DNA of 64,000 nucleotides from Cronobacter turicensis z3032. GTDB taxonomy: Bacteria; Pseudomonadota; Gammaproteobacteria; Enterobacterales; Enterobacteriaceae. The stretch covers positions 1,430,074 to 1,494,073 of the forward strand of contig FN543093.2 in the NCBI GenBank assembly GCA_000027065.2, given 5' to 3'. Positions 1 to 9,303 of the stretch are shown piece after piece; position 1 is the first letter of the stretch; the number at the start of each line of letters is the position of its first letter. Made by a program: the position numbers and the translations under genes. The notes below the pieces were generated by a model. The model made no database searches. It saw only the letters and a program-made list of their open reading frames with translations, and was not told the origin of the DNA.

Positions 1-105
1 GAGGTTCACGTTGACGCCAGCCTGCGAGAAGCCGCGTTAACGCCGCTTAACCGCATGCTGGATTTTGCGGCTACACTTCGTCTTTCGGTTAAAGGAAACG
101 CGTAA
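1..105 (+). CDS. nadA: Quinolinate synthase, C-terminal fragment
   Basis: The window opens inside a reading frame of 34 codons ending in TAA at 103-105. The peptide runs [20 protein letters not shown] and then DFAATLR, which is the C-terminus I know from enterobacterial quinolinate synthase. NadA makes quinolinate, an NAD precursor, from iminoaspartate and dihydroxyacetone phosphate with a 4Fe-4S cluster. The catalytic part lies outside the window. pnuC follows 23 bp downstream, the usual nadA-pnuC order, and both serve NAD supply. The call rests on C-terminal similarity and synteny only. Confidence 0.85.
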   Translation, partial: EVHVDASLREAALTPLNRMLDFAATLRLSVKGNA

Positions 106-128
106 GGACATTACGCTTCGGGGATAAT

Positions 129-848
129 ATGGATTTTTTTAGCGTACAAAACATTCTGGTGCATATTCCGCTTGGCGAGGGCGGATACTCATTATCATGG
201 ATTGAAGCGGTCGGCACGCTCGCGGGGCTGCTGTGTATCTGGCTGGCGAGCCTTGAGAAAATCGTTAACTACGCATTTGGTTTAATTAACGTCACGCTGT
301 TTGCGATTATTTTCTTCCAGATCCAGCTCTATGCGAGCCTGCTGCTGCAAGTGTTTTTCTTTGTGGCGAATATTTACGGCTGGTACGCATGGTCGCGCCA
401 GAGCAGCGACAACCAGGCGGCGCTGCACATCCGCTGGCTGCCGCGCCCGAAAGCCTTCGGCTGGCTGGCGGTCTGCGTGGTGGCGATTGGATTAATGACG
501 CTGTGGATCGATCCGGTCTTCGCCTTCCTGACCCGCATTGCGGTGCAGGTTATGCAGGCGGTCGGGCTTAACGTGACGGCGCCTCAGCTTCAGCCAGACG
601 CCTTCCCGTTCTGGGATTCCTGCATGACGGTCTTGTCCGTGGTGGCGATGATCCTGATGACCCGTAAATATGTCGAAAACTGGCTGCTCTGGGTGATTAT
701 TAACGTCATCAGCGTGGTGATTTTCGCCCGTCAGGGCGTTTATGCGATGTCGCTGGAGTACCTGATCCTGACGTTTATCGCGCTCAACGGCAGCCGGATG
801 TGGATCAAAGCGGCGCACGAGCGGGGCTCGCGCGCGCTGTCTTACTAA
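129..848 (+). CDS. pnuC: Nicotinamide riboside transporter PnuC
   Basis: Inner-membrane carrier for nicotinamide riboside uptake, used in NAD salvage. The 239 residues equal the E. coli length and align end to end. The protein is mostly hydrophobic with about seven or eight membrane segments. The aromatic NIYGWYAW stretch at residues 81-88 belongs to the PnuC substrate region, and the C-terminus is short and basic. It follows nadA closely and is probably cotranscribed. Its TAA overlaps the stop of convergent zitB by 4 bp, with no terminator between them. In E. coli the nadA-pnuC unit is repressed by NadR; the promoter is outside this window. Confidence 0.95.
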   Translation: MDFFSVQNILVHIPLGEGGYSLSWIEAVGTLAGLLCIWLASLEKIVNYAFGLINVTLFAIIFFQIQLYASLLLQVFFFVANIYGWYAWSRQSSDNQAALHIRWLPRPKAFGWLAVCVVAIGLMTLWIDPVFAFLTRIAVQVMQAVGLNVTAPQLQPDAFPFWDSCMTVLSVVAMILMTRKYVENWLLWVIINVISVVIFARQGVYAMSLEYLILTFIALNGSRMWIKAAHERGSRALSY

Positions 849-1792
849 TGTGAATGGCCGTGGGCGTGCGGTTTGGCGTCCCTGGCATTCAAATCACAGT
901 CTTTAACGCTGCATGACTGGTACTCAAGCTGTACCGTCGCGTGGGCTATCTGGTAGTGATGCCGCAGATAATCATGAATGCTTGCCATCAGGGCGTCATG
1001 ATCGTGCGGCGGGATCACTTGCACATGCAGCGTCATCACCGGTTTTTCGCCGACCAGCCACAGATGCACATGATGCACATCGCGCGCTTCCGGGATTTCG
1101 CGCACCAGCCTGCGGCGCAGCTGCTCCACATCCACCGCGCGTGGCGCGCCTTCCAGCAGTTCATTCATGCTCTCCTGGAGTAGTCGCCAGGCGCTGCGCA
1201 GCACCAGGCATGAGACCAGAATCGAGAGAATCGGGTCGATAGGCGTCCAGCCGGTCCAGAGAATAATCACCGCAGCGACAATTGCGCCAACAGAGCCCAG
1301 CAGATCGCCAAGCACATGCAGCGCGGCGGCGCGCACGTTCATGTTTTTCTCATCACTGCCGCGGTGCAAAATCCAGAATGACAGCAGGTTCGCCACCAGA
1401 CCCGCAATGGCGATACCCAGCATCGGTCCACCCGCGACAGGTTCGGGCGTAATAAAGCGCGCGATGGCCTCCCAGACGATAATCGCGGTAATCACCAGCA
1501 GCGCCAGCGCATTGACGAAAGCGGCAAGCGTGGTTAAACGCAGTAGCCCAAAGGTATGCCTCGCGTTCGGGCTGCGGCGCGCGAAACGCACAGCCATCAG
1601 CGCCACCAGCAGCGCGGCGGCATCGGTAAACATATGGCCTGCGTCGGCCAGCAGCGCCAGCGAGCCGGAAAGCAGGCCGCCGGCAATCTCCAGCACCATA
1701 AAAATGGCGGTGATCAGAAAGGCGATTAGCAGGCGTTTGCTGTTGGAGTTATGAGAATGCTCGTGGGGATCGTGTGTATGAGAATGGGCCAT
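845..1792 (-). CDS. zitB: Zinc efflux transporter ZitB (cation diffusion facilitator)
   Basis: Proton-coupled exporter of Zn2+ across the inner membrane, CDF family. The 315 residues start with a His-rich loop (eight His in the first 13 residues) and end in another one (PHAHGHSH). Six membrane segments lie between about residues 20 and 205, followed by a cytoplasmic metal-binding domain. Metal-site residues are visible in the second membrane segment (D50, H53, D57 in [10 protein letters not shown]) and in the fifth (HVLGD). It stands alone between convergent pnuC and co-oriented ybgS, the E. coli order. Confidence 0.93.
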   Translation of the reverse strand: MAHSHTHDPHEHSHNSNSKRLLIAFLITAIFMVLEIAGGLLSGSLALLADAGHMFTDAAALLVALMAVRFARRSPNARHTFGLLRLTTLAAFVNALALLVITAIIVWEAIARFITPEPVAGGPMLGIAIAGLVANLLSFWILHRGSDEKNMNVRAAALHVLGDLLGSVGAIVAAVIILWTGWTPIDPILSILVSCLVLRSAWRLLQESMNELLEGAPRAVDVEQLRRRLVREIPEARDVHHVHLWLVGEKPVMTLHVQVIPPHDHDALMASIHDYLRHHYQIAHATVQLEYQSCSVKDCDLNARDAKPHAHGHSH

Positions 1793-1877
1793 AGCGTGTG
1801 TCGCTCAACATTTTTGTTGTGGTTATCAATATCAGTCAGTTGCGCGGCAATCGCGCGTTACCACAATAGCAAAAATA

Positions 1878-1900
1878 AAGGAGAGCCGAAGCTCTCCTTT
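1878..1900 (-). terminator. Terminator downstream of ybgS
   Basis: A perfect 10-bp stem closed by a four-base loop (AAAGGAGAGC, CGAA, GCTCTCCTTT). Read on the minus strand the loop is TTCG and the stem is followed by TTTATTTTTG, as expected of a rho-independent terminator. It lies 22 bp past the ybgS stop and upstream of zitB. Confidence 0.8.
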
Positions 1901-1921
1901 TGTATTCAGGCGTTAATGCGC

Positions 1922-2314
1922 TTACTGGGAGGTGCTGCCAGAAGTGCTCGGGCAGGCGTCGCCAGTACACTGTACGCTACCGGTAGACCCGGAAGTGCTG
2001 CTGCCGGTGGCGCCCATGTCGCCGCTGGTGCTGTGCGCGGTGCCGGAAGACGTACCGGTTGACGTGCCGGTGCCGGTGTTCACGCCGCTGTTGGCGGAAT
2101 TGGTGCCGGAGGTATTGATGTTGCTGTTATCAACGCCGTTCGGAGCGACATTTTGTTTAGCGTCAGGCGCTACCTGGCCTGCGCTGGCGGCTGCGTTTGC
2201 AGAGCCCGTATCGCTACCCCCGGTTGAAGAACCGGAATCGGCGGCAAGCGCCGCGCCGCTGGCCAGAGTCAGAGTGGCGGTCAGAAAGAGTGAAGTCAGT
2301 TTATTCAGTTTCAT
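1922..2314 (-). CDS. ybgS: YbgS family low-complexity exported protein
   Basis: Small exported protein of unknown function. The start at 2314 gives [20 protein letters not shown], nearly the E. coli YbgS N-terminus, and has AGGAG seven bases upstream; the frame is open further 5' but without support. A signal peptide of about 23 residues ends in ALA-AD. The segment [19 protein letters not shown] is the conserved family core. The rest is dominated by Ser, Thr and Gly repeats such as [13 protein letters not shown] Cys pair (CTGDAC) near the C-terminus matches a similarly placed pair in E. coli. The protein is 130 residues long. Neighbours zitB and aroG match E. coli. Confidence 0.85.
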   Translation of the reverse strand: MKLNKLTSLFLTATLTLASGAALAADSGSSTGGSDTGSANAAASAGQVAPDAKQNVAPNGVDNSNINTSGTNSANSGVNTGTGTSTGTSSGTAHSTSGDMGATGSSTSGSTGSVQCTGDACPSTSGSTSQ

Positions 2315-2551
2315 AATCATGCTCCTGTTCTGGTCGTTATTGCTGGATAACTTCTTCCAACAGTGCACTGCGAAAAAGTTGCTCAGCGTGTGTGTTGCGG
2401 TCGAAAAAACCACACCATCGCCGAAAGGCAGTAGGTGATTCGGTAAAATGTATAAAACAGAGTGCTAACAATTAAAAAGTGTAGACTGGTTCTCCCTTTA
2501 CGCTACTTTCTGGCGTTTTTAAGTTAACTTCCAGGAATTTTCCGTGCGAAG

Positions 2552-2569
2552 TGTAAATGCGTGTTTACA
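2552..2569 (+). promoter_or_regulatory. TyrR box of aroG
   Basis: TGTAAA, six bases, TTTACA: an exact match to the TyrR consensus, 70 bp before the aroG start. In E. coli a single TyrR box overlaps the aroG promoter and mediates repression by phenylalanine. The 2315-2638 gap also holds the divergent ybgS leader; I see no other gene in it. Confidence 0.9.
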
Positions 2570-2638
2570 CTACTGGCGCGACAAGTTAGATTGAAAGCAT
2601 TGCTTTCCCACAAAACTGCAGGGCCTCCTGGAACCATC

Positions 2639-3691
2639 ATGACTTATCAGAACGACGATCTCCGCATTAACGGCATCAACGAGTTACTCCCGCCTGTCGC
2701 ACTCCTGGAAAAATTTCCCGCTACCGAAAAAGCCGCTGAAACCGTGTCTGCGGCGCGCCAGGCGATTCATCAGATCCTGCATGGCGATGACGATCGCCTG
2801 CTGGTGGTCATCGGCCCGTGTTCTATTCATGATCCGATGGCGGCAAAAGAGTATGCCTCGCGTCTGCTGCCGCTGCGTAAGGCGTTAAAGAACGAGCTGG
2901 AAATCGTTATGCGCGTCTATTTTGAAAAGCCGCGCACAACGGTGGGCTGGAAAGGGCTTATCAACGATCCGCACATGGATAACAGTTTCCAGATTAACGA
3001 TGGCCTGCGGATTGCGCGTAAATTGCTGCTGGATATCAACGACACCGGCCTGCCGGCGGCGGGTGAGTTCCTGGATATGATTACGCCGCAATATCTGGCG
3101 GATTTAATGAGCTGGGGCGCTATCGGCGCGCGTACCACGGAATCGCAGGTGCATCGCGAACTGGCGTCCGGGCTGTCCTGTCCTGTCGGTTTTAAAAATG
3201 GCACCGACGGCACCATTAAAGTGGCGATTGACGCGATTAACGCCGCCAGCGCGCCGCACTGTTTCCTGTCGGTCACCAAATGGGGCCACTCGGCTATCGT
3301 CAACACCAGCGGCAACAGCGACTGCCATATTATTCTGCGCGGCGGTAAAGCGCCGAATTACAGCGCGGCGCACGTCGCTGAGGTGAAAACCGGTCTTGAG
3401 AAAGCGGGCCTGAAACCGCAGGTGATGATCGATTTCAGCCATGCCAACTCCAGCAAGCAGTTTAAAAAGCAGATGGATGTCGGCGTTGATGTCTGCGCGC
3501 AAATCGCCGGCGGCGAAAGCGCCATTATGGGTGTGATGATCGAAAGCCATCTGGTGGAAGGCAACCAGAGCCTTGAGAGCGGTGAGCCGCTGGTGTATGG
3601 CAAGAGCGTGACCGACGCCTGCATCGGCTGGGAAGATACCGACGCTATCCTGCGTCAGCTCGCCGAAGCGGTCAAAGCACGTCGCGGTTAA
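2639..3691 (+). CDS. aroG: 3-deoxy-7-phosphoheptulonate synthase, Phe-sensitive
   Basis: First enzyme of the shikimate pathway; condenses phosphoenolpyruvate and erythrose 4-phosphate to DAHP. The frame is open from 2561, but the ATG at 2639 yields MTYQNDDLRI..., matching E. coli AroG (MNYQNDDLRI) and its 350-residue length. Family motifs seen are VIGPCSIHD, KPRTTVGWKG, GARTTESQ, KWGHSAI and IDFSHANSSKQ, which carry the substrate and metal ligands. The isozyme assignment (AroG rather than AroF or AroH) follows from close identity, the TyrR box and the ybgS-aroG-gpmA order. Transcription probably ends at the hairpin at 3804-3834. Confidence 0.97.
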   Translation: MTYQNDDLRINGINELLPPVALLEKFPATEKAAETVSAARQAIHQILHGDDDRLLVVIGPCSIHDPMAAKEYASRLLPLRKALKNELEIVMRVYFEKPRTTVGWKGLINDPHMDNSFQINDGLRIARKLLLDINDTGLPAAGEFLDMITPQYLADLMSWGAIGARTTESQVHRELASGLSCPVGFKNGTDGTIKVAIDAINAASAPHCFLSVTKWGHSAIVNTSGNSDCHIILRGGKAPNYSAAHVAEVKTGLEKAGLKPQVMIDFSHANSSKQFKKQMDVGVDVCAQIAGGESAIMGVMIESHLVEGNQSLESGEPLVYGKSVTDACIGWEDTDAILRQLAEAVKARRG

Positions 3692-3703
3692 ACGCTCCCT
3701 GTA

Positions 3704-3779
3704 GTGGGTGCGCTAACGCTTACCCACCCTACATACCTCTCGCACCGTAGTAGGGCGGGTAAGCGCAGCGCGCCCGCCG
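3704..3779. repeat. REP-like inverted pair, copy 1
   Basis: Two inverted units of about 29 bp. The first (3704-3732), read on minus, begins GTAGGGTGGGTAAGCG; the second (3750-3779) begins GTAGGGCGGGTAAGCGCAGC. Each unit is an imperfect palindrome, with GGGTGGG or GGGCGGG pairing with CCCACC or CCCGCC. The GTAG heads face each other. The pair lies between convergent aroG and gpmA. The same unit recurs at four other places in the window. Confidence 0.85.
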
Positions 3780-3803
3780 TATCTACCCAGCGCACCCGCC
3801 CAA

Positions 3804-3834
3804 TAAAAAAGGCGTGGTTTTCACCACGCCTTTT
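3804..3834. terminator. Bidirectional terminator between aroG and gpmA
   Basis: An 8-bp stem GGCGTGGT/ACCACGCC with a four-base loop, flanked by six A on the left and four T on the right. It can act as a rho-independent terminator on both strands, for aroG (plus) and gpmA (minus). Confidence 0.85.
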
Positions 3835-3854
3835 GCACTTCTTACGGTTGCGAA

Positions 3855-4607
3855 TTACTTCGCTTTACCCTGGTTCGCGACAGCGGCCGCTTTCGCTGCG
3901 ATCTCGTCAGCGTTGCCCAGATAGTAGTGTTTAATCGGCTTGAAGTTTTCGTCGAACTCATACACCAGCGGCACGCCGGTTGGGATGTTCAGCTCAAGGA
4001 TCTCTTCTTCGCTCATGTTATCCAGGTATTTCACCAGCGCGCGCAGGGAGTTGCCGTGGGCGGCGATAATCACGCGCTCACCGCTTTTCAGGCGCGGCAG
4101 AATGGTTTCATTCCAGTAAGGGATAACGCGATCGATGGTCAGCGCCAGGCTCTCGGTCAGCGGCAGCTCCTGCTCGCTCAGTTTCGCGTAACGCGGATCG
4201 TGGCCCGGGAAACGCTCGTCATCTTTGGTCAGCGCCGGCGGGGTCACCGCGAAGCCGCGACGCCACTGTTTTACCTGCTCGTCACCGTATTTTTCAGCGG
4301 TTTCAGCTTTGTTCAGACCCTGCAGGGCGCCGTAGTGACGCTCGTTCAGTTTCCAGGATTTTTCAACCGGCAGCCAGGCCTGATCCAGCCCGTCCAGGAT
4401 GTTCCACAGCGTGTGGATGGCACGTTTCAGCACGGAGGTATAAGCAAAATCAAAGCTGTAGCCTTCGTCTTTCAGCAGCTTGCCTGCGGCTTTCGCTTCG
4501 CTGACGCCTTTTTCAGACAGGTCAACGTCGTACCAACCGGTAAAGCGGTTTTCGTTGTTCCACTGGCTTTCGCCGTGACGAACCAGAACCAGCTTAGTAA
4601 CAGCCAT
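3855..4607 (-). CDS. gpmA: 2,3-bisphosphoglycerate-dependent phosphoglycerate mutase
   Basis: Glycolytic enzyme interconverting 3- and 2-phosphoglycerate in the cytosol. The 250 residues equal the E. coli protein. The phosphohistidine motif [10 protein letters not shown] places the catalytic His at residue 11; the second active-site His is in [12 protein letters not shown]. The start has GGAGT a few bases upstream. In E. coli the gene follows galETKM on the same strand, as here. A Fur palindrome sits just upstream (4635-4653), suggesting repression by iron-loaded Fur. Confidence 0.97.
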   Translation of the reverse strand: MAVTKLVLVRHGESQWNNENRFTGWYDVDLSEKGVSEAKAAGKLLKDEGYSFDFAYTSVLKRAIHTLWNILDGLDQAWLPVEKSWKLNERHYGALQGLNKAETAEKYGDEQVKQWRRGFAVTPPALTKDDERFPGHDPRYAKLSEQELPLTESLALTIDRVIPYWNETILPRLKSGERVIIAAHGNSLRALVKYLDNMSEEEILELNIPTGVPLVYEFDENFKPIKHYYLGNADEIAAKAAAVANQGKAK

Positions 4608-4634
4608 AGTATTACTCCTTCATAAGCCTGATTG

Positions 4635-4653
4635 AATGATAACAGTTATCATT
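4635..4653. promoter_or_regulatory. Fur box upstream of gpmA
   Basis: AATGATAACAGTTATCATT is a perfect 9-1-9 palindrome containing the 7-1-7 Fur motif (TGATAAC, A, GTTATCA), 28 bp before the gpmA start. E. coli gpmA is also reported to be Fur-controlled. Confidence 0.85.
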
Positions 4654-4782
4654 ATATTGCCGCGTTGGAGTTAGCGGCAACGTAAACCTTTAACATAGCG
4701 AAAATAGCGGTGTAGTGTAAGGCGCATGTGAATCGGCGGTGATGTTTTTGTCAGTAACTGGCGGTAATAACAGCAAAATGGC

Positions 4783-4812
4783 GAAAAAAAAGCCCTCTTC
4801 GCAAAGAGGGCT
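4783..4812 (-). terminator. Terminator of the gal operon
   Basis: On the minus strand AGCCCTCTT and its complement form a stem around a short loop, followed by eight T. It starts just past the galM stop codon at 4819. Confidence 0.85.
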
Positions 4813-4818
4813 GAAAAG

Positions 4819-5859
4819 TTACTGAGGAATAAAGTGATACTGCGTAATGCTCTGGTATTCCTGGTCCGGGCGCAGAATGCAGTTCGGCTGCGGCCATTCC
4901 GGGTGGTTGGGGCTGTCTGGCAGGAATTCGCTCTCCAGCGCCAGCCCTTGCCAGGCGCTGTAAGTGCCCTGCTCGCGGGCGGGCGTACCTTCCAGATAGT
5001 TGCCTGAGTAGAACTGCAACGCAGGCGCGGTGGTATAGACCGTCATTTTGAGCTTTTCATCGCTCGACCAGACATGCGCCGCAGGCTGCGCCAGATCGCC
5101 TTTCGCGTCCAGCAACCAGGCGTGGTCATAACCTTTCACGCGCTGCTGGCCTTCGTCTTTCAGGAAATCCTGTGCGATTTTTTTCGGCTCGCGGAAATCA
5201 AAACCGGTTCCCGCGACGTCCGCCAGCCCTTCTCGCGGAATGCCCTGCGCATCAACCGGCAGATAGCGCTCTGCGAAAAGCTGCAGGCGGTGGCCGCGCA
5301 CGTCGTTCTGCTCGCCGTCCAGGTTGAAATAGGCGTGGTTCGTCAGGTTAACCGGGCAGGGCTTGTCCACGCGGGCGCGGTATTCAATGCTGATGCGGTT
5401 ATCGTCGGTCAGGCGGAAATGCGCGGTGGCGCGCAGCTCGCCAGGGTAACCCTGATCGCCGTCCTGCGAATCCAGCGTATAGAGCACTTCCTGCCCGTTC
5501 TGGCGAACAATGCGCCAGCGGCGTTTGTCGAACCCTTCCGGGCCGCCATGCAGCTGGTTTTCGCCCTGGCTTGGCGTCAGTGAATACGTCTCGCCATCCA
5601 GCGTAAAGCGCGACTGCGCGATGCGGTTGGCGTAACGGCCCACCGACGCGCCGAGAAACGCGGTCTGCTCAAGCCAGACTTCCGGGCTCGGACAGCCCAG
5701 CAGCGTTTCGCGCACGCTGGCGTCTTTCATCGGAACGCGGGCCGACAGCAGCGTCGCGCCCCAGTCCATGACGGTAACGACCATCCCTGCGGCGTTGCGC
5801 AGGGTGGAGATACGATACGGCTGGCCATCCGGGGCCAGTTGTGGCGTCTCTTTTAGCAC
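4819..5859 (-). CDS. galM: Aldose 1-epimerase (mutarotase)
   Basis: Interconverts alpha and beta anomers of galactose and glucose, so that beta-galactose enters the Leloir pathway. The frame is open to 5886, but I choose the GTG at 5859: it has AGGAG at good distance, gives [16 protein letters not shown] as in E. coli ([16 protein letters not shown]), and yields 346 residues, the E. coli length. Catalytic motifs are visible: the His in [12 protein letters not shown] and the Glu in [15 protein letters not shown]. The start overlaps the galK stop by 7 bp, which suggests translational coupling. Last gene of galETKM. Confidence 0.95.
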   Translation of the reverse strand: MLKETPQLAPDGQPYRISTLRNAAGMVVTVMDWGATLLSARVPMKDASVRETLLGCPSPEVWLEQTAFLGASVGRYANRIAQSRFTLDGETYSLTPSQGENQLHGGPEGFDKRRWRIVRQNGQEVLYTLDSQDGDQGYPGELRATAHFRLTDDNRISIEYRARVDKPCPVNLTNHAYFNLDGEQNDVRGHRLQLFAERYLPVDAQGIPREGLADVAGTGFDFREPKKIAQDFLKDEGQQRVKGYDHAWLLDAKGDLAQPAAHVWSSDEKLKMTVYTTAPALQFYSGNYLEGTPAREQGTYSAWQGLALESEFLPDSPNHPEWPQPNCILRPDQEYQSITQYHFIPQ

Positions 5860-7001
5860 AGACCTGCTCCTTCTGAAGGTTTGCACACGTAAAACGTTTC
5901 TTTAATACCGGTGCGCGCTTCGTACTGCGCTTCCACGGCAGCCTGCACCTCCGGCACGATAGCTTCCGGCACCAGCGCCACGACGCAGCCGCCGAAGCCG
6001 CCGCCCGTCATGCGCACGCCGCCTTTGTCACCGATAACCGATTTCACAATCTCCACCAGAGTATCGATCTGCGGAACGGTAATTTCAAAGTCGTCGCGCA
6101 TCGAGGCGTGGGATTGCGCCATCAGCTCGCCCATCCGCGTCAGATCGCCTTTCGCCAGCGCGTCAGCCGCTTCCACGGTGCGGGCGTTTTCAGTCAGGAC
6201 ATGGCGCACGCGTTTAGCCACGATCGGGTCAAGCTCATGCGCCACCGCGTTAAACTGATCCAGACTTACGTCGCGCAGCGCTTTTTGCGTGAAGAAACGC
6301 GCGCCGGTTTCGCACTGTTCGCGGCGGGTGTTGTACTCGCTGCCGACCAGGGTGCGTTTAAAGTTGCTGTTGATGATAACGACCGCGACGCCCTGCGGCA
6401 TCGGCACGGCTTTGGTGCCAAGGCTGCGACAATCGATGAGCAGCGCATGGTCTTTTTTGCCCAGCGCGGAAATCAGCTGATCCATGATGCCGCAGTTGCA
6501 GCCGACGAACTGGTTTTCCGCTTCCTGGCCGTTCAGGGCAATCTGCGCGCCGTCGAGCGACAGGCGATAGAGGTGGCGGAACACGGTGCCGACCGCCACT
6601 TCCAGCGATGCGGAAGAGCTTAAGCCCGCGCCCTGCGGCACGTTGCCGCTGATCACCAGATCGGCGCCGCCGAAGCCGGGATCGCGCTGTTGCAGATGTT
6701 TCACCACGCCGCGCACATAGTTGGACCACTGCTGGCTGTCGTGCGTCAGAATCGGCTCATCGAGTGAGAACTCATCGGTTTCGTTATCGTAATCGGCGGC
6801 AATGACGCGCACGCGGCGGTCGTCGCGCTTCGCGCAGCTAATCACCGTCTGGTAATCGATAGCGCACGGCAGCACGAAACCATCGTTATAGTCGGTGTGT
6901 TCACCGATAAGGTTAACGCGGCCCGGCGCCTGAATATGGGTGGTGGCAGGGTAGCCGAAATTTTCGGCAAACAGGGCATGTGTCTTTTCTTTCAGGCTCA
7001 T
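5853..7001 (-). CDS. galK: Galactokinase
   Basis: ATP-dependent phosphorylation of alpha-galactose to galactose 1-phosphate. The 382 residues match the E. coli length. All GHMP-kinase motifs are present: the galactose signature [19 protein letters not shown] near residue 30, the phosphate-binding [14 protein letters not shown] near 125, and the C-terminal MTGGGFGGC. The start lies 2 bp after the galT stop and galM overlaps the 3' end, so this is one tight operon. Confidence 0.98.
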   Translation of the reverse strand: MSLKEKTHALFAENFGYPATTHIQAPGRVNLIGEHTDYNDGFVLPCAIDYQTVISCAKRDDRRVRVIAADYDNETDEFSLDEPILTHDSQQWSNYVRGVVKHLQQRDPGFGGADLVISGNVPQGAGLSSSASLEVAVGTVFRHLYRLSLDGAQIALNGQEAENQFVGCNCGIMDQLISALGKKDHALLIDCRSLGTKAVPMPQGVAVVIINSNFKRTLVGSEYNTRREQCETGARFFTQKALRDVSLDQFNAVAHELDPIVAKRVRHVLTENARTVEAADALAKGDLTRMGELMAQSHASMRDDFEITVPQIDTLVEIVKSVIGDKGGVRMTGGGFGGCVVALVPEAIVPEVQAAVEAQYEARTGIKETFYVCKPSEGAGLC

Positions 7002-7003
7002 TG

Positions 7004-8050
7004 TTATTCTCCGGATTCGCGAAAATGGACGTCGCTGACGGCGCGCAGGCGCTCTGCCGCCTGTTCGGCGGTTAAATCACGCTGGGTTTCCGCCAGCATT
7101 TCATACCCCACCATAAATTTACGTACCGTGGCGCTGCGCAGCAGCGGCGGGTAGAAGTGGGCATGCAACTGCCAGTGCGTGTTCTCTTCGCCATTGAACG
7201 GTGCGCCGTGCCAGCCCATCGAGTAGGGGAACGAGGTCTGGAACAGGTTGTCGTAACGGCTGGTGAGTTTTTTCAGCGCCAGCGCAAGGCAGCTGCGCTG
7301 CGCGTCAGTCAGATCGGTCATGCGCAGAATGTGCGTCTTCGGCAGCAGCAGCGTTTCAAACGGCCACGCCGCCCAGTACGGCACCACCGCCAGCCAGTGT
7401 TCGGTTTCCACCACGGTGCGGCTGCCGTCGGCCAGCTCGCGCTGGGCGTAATCCACCAGCATCGGCGAGCCCTGCTGTTCGAAATATTCACGCTGAAGCC
7501 TGTCTTCACGTTCGGCTTCATTCGGCAGGAAGCTGTTGGCCCAAATCTGGCCATGCGGATGCGGGTTGGAGCAGCCCATCGCCGCGCCTTTATTTTCAAA
7601 CACCTGCACCCACGGGTAGGTTTTCCCAAGCTCAGCCGTTTGCGTCTGCCAGGTCGTCACCACGTCTTCCAGCGCAGGCAGCGTCAGTTCCGGCAGCGTT
7701 TTGCTGTGATCCGGCGAGAAGCAAATCACGCGGCTGGTGCCACGGGCGCTCTCAAGACGCATCAGCGGATCGGCGCTTTGCGGCGCGTCCGGCGTGTCAG
7801 TCATCAGCGCGGCGAAATCGTTGGTGAAAACATAGGTGCCGGTGTAATGCGGGTTTTTATCCCCGGTCACACGGGTGTTGCCGGGGCAGAGAAAACAATC
7901 GGGATCGTGCTGCGGCAGCGTCTGTTTCGCCGGCGTTTCCTGCGCCCCCTGCCAGGGGCGCTTGGCGCGATGCGGCGAAACCAGGATCCATTGTCCGGTC
8001 AGCGGGTTATAACGACGGTGCGGATGATCCACGGGGTTAAACTGTTCCAT
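7004..8050 (-). CDS. galT: Galactose-1-phosphate uridylyltransferase
   Basis: Transfers UMP from UDP-glucose to galactose 1-phosphate. The 348 residues equal E. coli GalT. The active-site HPH triad is visible in NPHPHGQIW, with the middle His forming the uridylyl-enzyme. A zinc-binding pair is seen in FLCPGN and the family signature in [11 protein letters not shown]. It is the second gene of the operon, with 10 bp from galE and 2 bp to galK. Confidence 0.98.
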   Translation of the reverse strand: MEQFNPVDHPHRRYNPLTGQWILVSPHRAKRPWQGAQETPAKQTLPQHDPDCFLCPGNTRVTGDKNPHYTGTYVFTNDFAALMTDTPDAPQSADPLMRLESARGTSRVICFSPDHSKTLPELTLPALEDVVTTWQTQTAELGKTYPWVQVFENKGAAMGCSNPHPHGQIWANSFLPNEAEREDRLQREYFEQQGSPMLVDYAQRELADGSRTVVETEHWLAVVPYWAAWPFETLLLPKTHILRMTDLTDAQRSCLALALKKLTSRYDNLFQTSFPYSMGWHGAPFNGEENTHWQLHAHFYPPLLRSATVRKFMVGYEMLAETQRDLTAEQAAERLRAVSDVHFRESGE

Positions 8051-8060
8051 CTGACTTCCT

Positions 8061-9077
8061 TTAATCGGGATAACCTTGGGGATGACGTGACTGCCAGCGC
8101 CAGGTGTCGTCCGCCATTTCCTGTAATGAACGCGTCACGCGCCAGTTCAGATCCTGGTCTGCTTTGGTGGCATCCGCCCAGTACGCGGGCAGGTCGCCAT
8201 CACGGCGCGGCGCAAAGTGATAATTGATCGGTTTGCCGCAGGCCTGGCTGAAGGCGTTCACGACATCCAGCACGCTGCTGCCGACGCCCGCGCCGAGGTT
8301 ATAGATATGCACGCCCGGCTTATCGGCCAGTTGCTGCATCGCGGCGACATGACCGTCGGCGAGGTCCATCACGTGGATATAGTCGCGCACGCCGGTGCCG
8401 TCTTTGGTCGGGTAATCATTGCCGAAGACCGCCAGCGATTCGCGACGGCCCACCGCCACCTGCGCGATATACGGCATCAGGTTGTTAGGAATGCCCTGCG
8501 GATCTTCGCCCATATCGCCCGACGGATGCGCGCCGACCGGGTTGAAATAACGCAGCAGCGCGATGCTCCACGCCGGACAGGCCTTTTGCAGGTCGGTCAG
8601 GATCTGTTCGACCATCAGCTTGCTTTTGCCATACGGGCTTTGCGGCGTGCCGGTCGGGAAGCTTTCGACATAAGGGATTTTCGGCTGGTCGCCGTAGACG
8701 GTGGCGGAGGAACTGAAGATAAAGTTGGTGACGCCTGCGGCGCGCATGGCGGAGATCAGGCGCAGCGTACCGTTTACGTTATTGTCGTAATATTCCAGCG
8801 GTTTCGCGACGGATTCGCCGACCGCTTTCAGACCGGCGAAATGGATTACCGTATCAATGGAATAATCGTGGAAGATCTCGCGCAGCAGCGCTTCATCGCG
8901 GATATCGCCATCGATAAACGTCGCGGCTTTACCGCCCAGACGCTCAATCACCGGCAGTACGCTGCGCTTGCTGTTGCACAGATTATCAAGGATGACCACA
9001 TCATGATTATTTTGCAGCAGCTGTACACAGGTATGACTTCCGATGTAACCGCTACCACCCGTTACCAGAACTCGCAT
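8061..9077 (-). CDS. galE: UDP-glucose 4-epimerase
   Basis: NAD-dependent interconversion of UDP-galactose and UDP-glucose, needed for galactose use and for cell-envelope sugars. The start at 9077 gives [14 protein letters not shown], the E. coli N-terminus, and 338 residues; the 14 upstream codons that are open belong to the leader. Motifs: the GxxGxxG nucleotide fold at 7-13, the catalytic Ser in [10 protein letters not shown], and YGKSK with the catalytic Tyr and Lys. First gene of galETKM. The internal Gal operator lies in its first codons. Confidence 0.98.
   Translation of the reverse strand: MRVLVTGGSGYIGSHTCVQLLQNNHDVVILDNLCNSKRSVLPVIERLGGKAATFIDGDIRDEALLREIFHDYSIDTVIHFAGLKAVGESVAKPLEYYDNNVNGTLRLISAMRAAGVTNFIFSSSATVYGDQPKIPYVESFPTGTPQSPYGKSKLMVEQILTDLQKACPAWSIALLRYFNPVGAHPSGDMGEDPQGIPNNLMPYIAQVAVGRRESLAVFGNDYPTKDGTGVRDYIHVMDLADGHVAAMQQLADKPGVHIYNLGAGVGSSVLDVVNAFSQACGKPINYHFAPRRDGDLPAYWADATKADQDLNWRVTRSLQEMADDTWRWQSRHPQGYPD
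9043..9058. promoter_or_regulatory. Internal Gal operator O-I within galE
   Basis: Minus strand reads GTGGTAGCGGTTACAT, identical to the E. coli internal operator bound by GalR and GalS, although here it also encodes galE codons 6-11. Together with O-E at 9156-9171 it would permit the DNA loop that represses gal. Confidence 0.88.
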
Positions 9078-9109
9078 ATTTGGCTCCATTACGCTTATGG
9101 TATGTATTA

Positions 9110-9171
9110 ACCATAGCATAACAGAGAGCCCAAAAGTGTGACATGGGATAAATTAGTGGAATCGTTTACAC
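9110..9171 (-). promoter_or_regulatory. gal promoters with CRP half-site and external operator O-E
   Basis: On the minus strand, in order: O-E GTGTAAACGATTCCAC (9156-9171), a CRP-type site around the half-site TCACA (9137-9141), then overlapping -10 elements TATGCT (P2, 9115-9120) and TATGGT (P1, 9110-9115). This is the E. coli gal control region nearly base for base, implying GalR/GalS repression and CRP-dependent switching between two start sites. Confidence 0.88.
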
Positions 9172-9303
9172 TGATTTTCACTCATCTGGCTGACAACGCT
9201 AAGCCATTGTAAAACAAAACGCGACGCGCGCATTTGCAGCTAATCTGAAAGTGAAAAGGGAGGCGGGCAGGGAAGCGCCCGGCCCGCGTCGCTGCGCTGA
9301 GTG

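Noticed and set aside
9262..9288. GC hairpin after modF as a rho-independent terminator
   Set aside because: GCGGGC/GCCCGC can pair but the loop is long and only CTCCCTTTTC follows; too weak to call.
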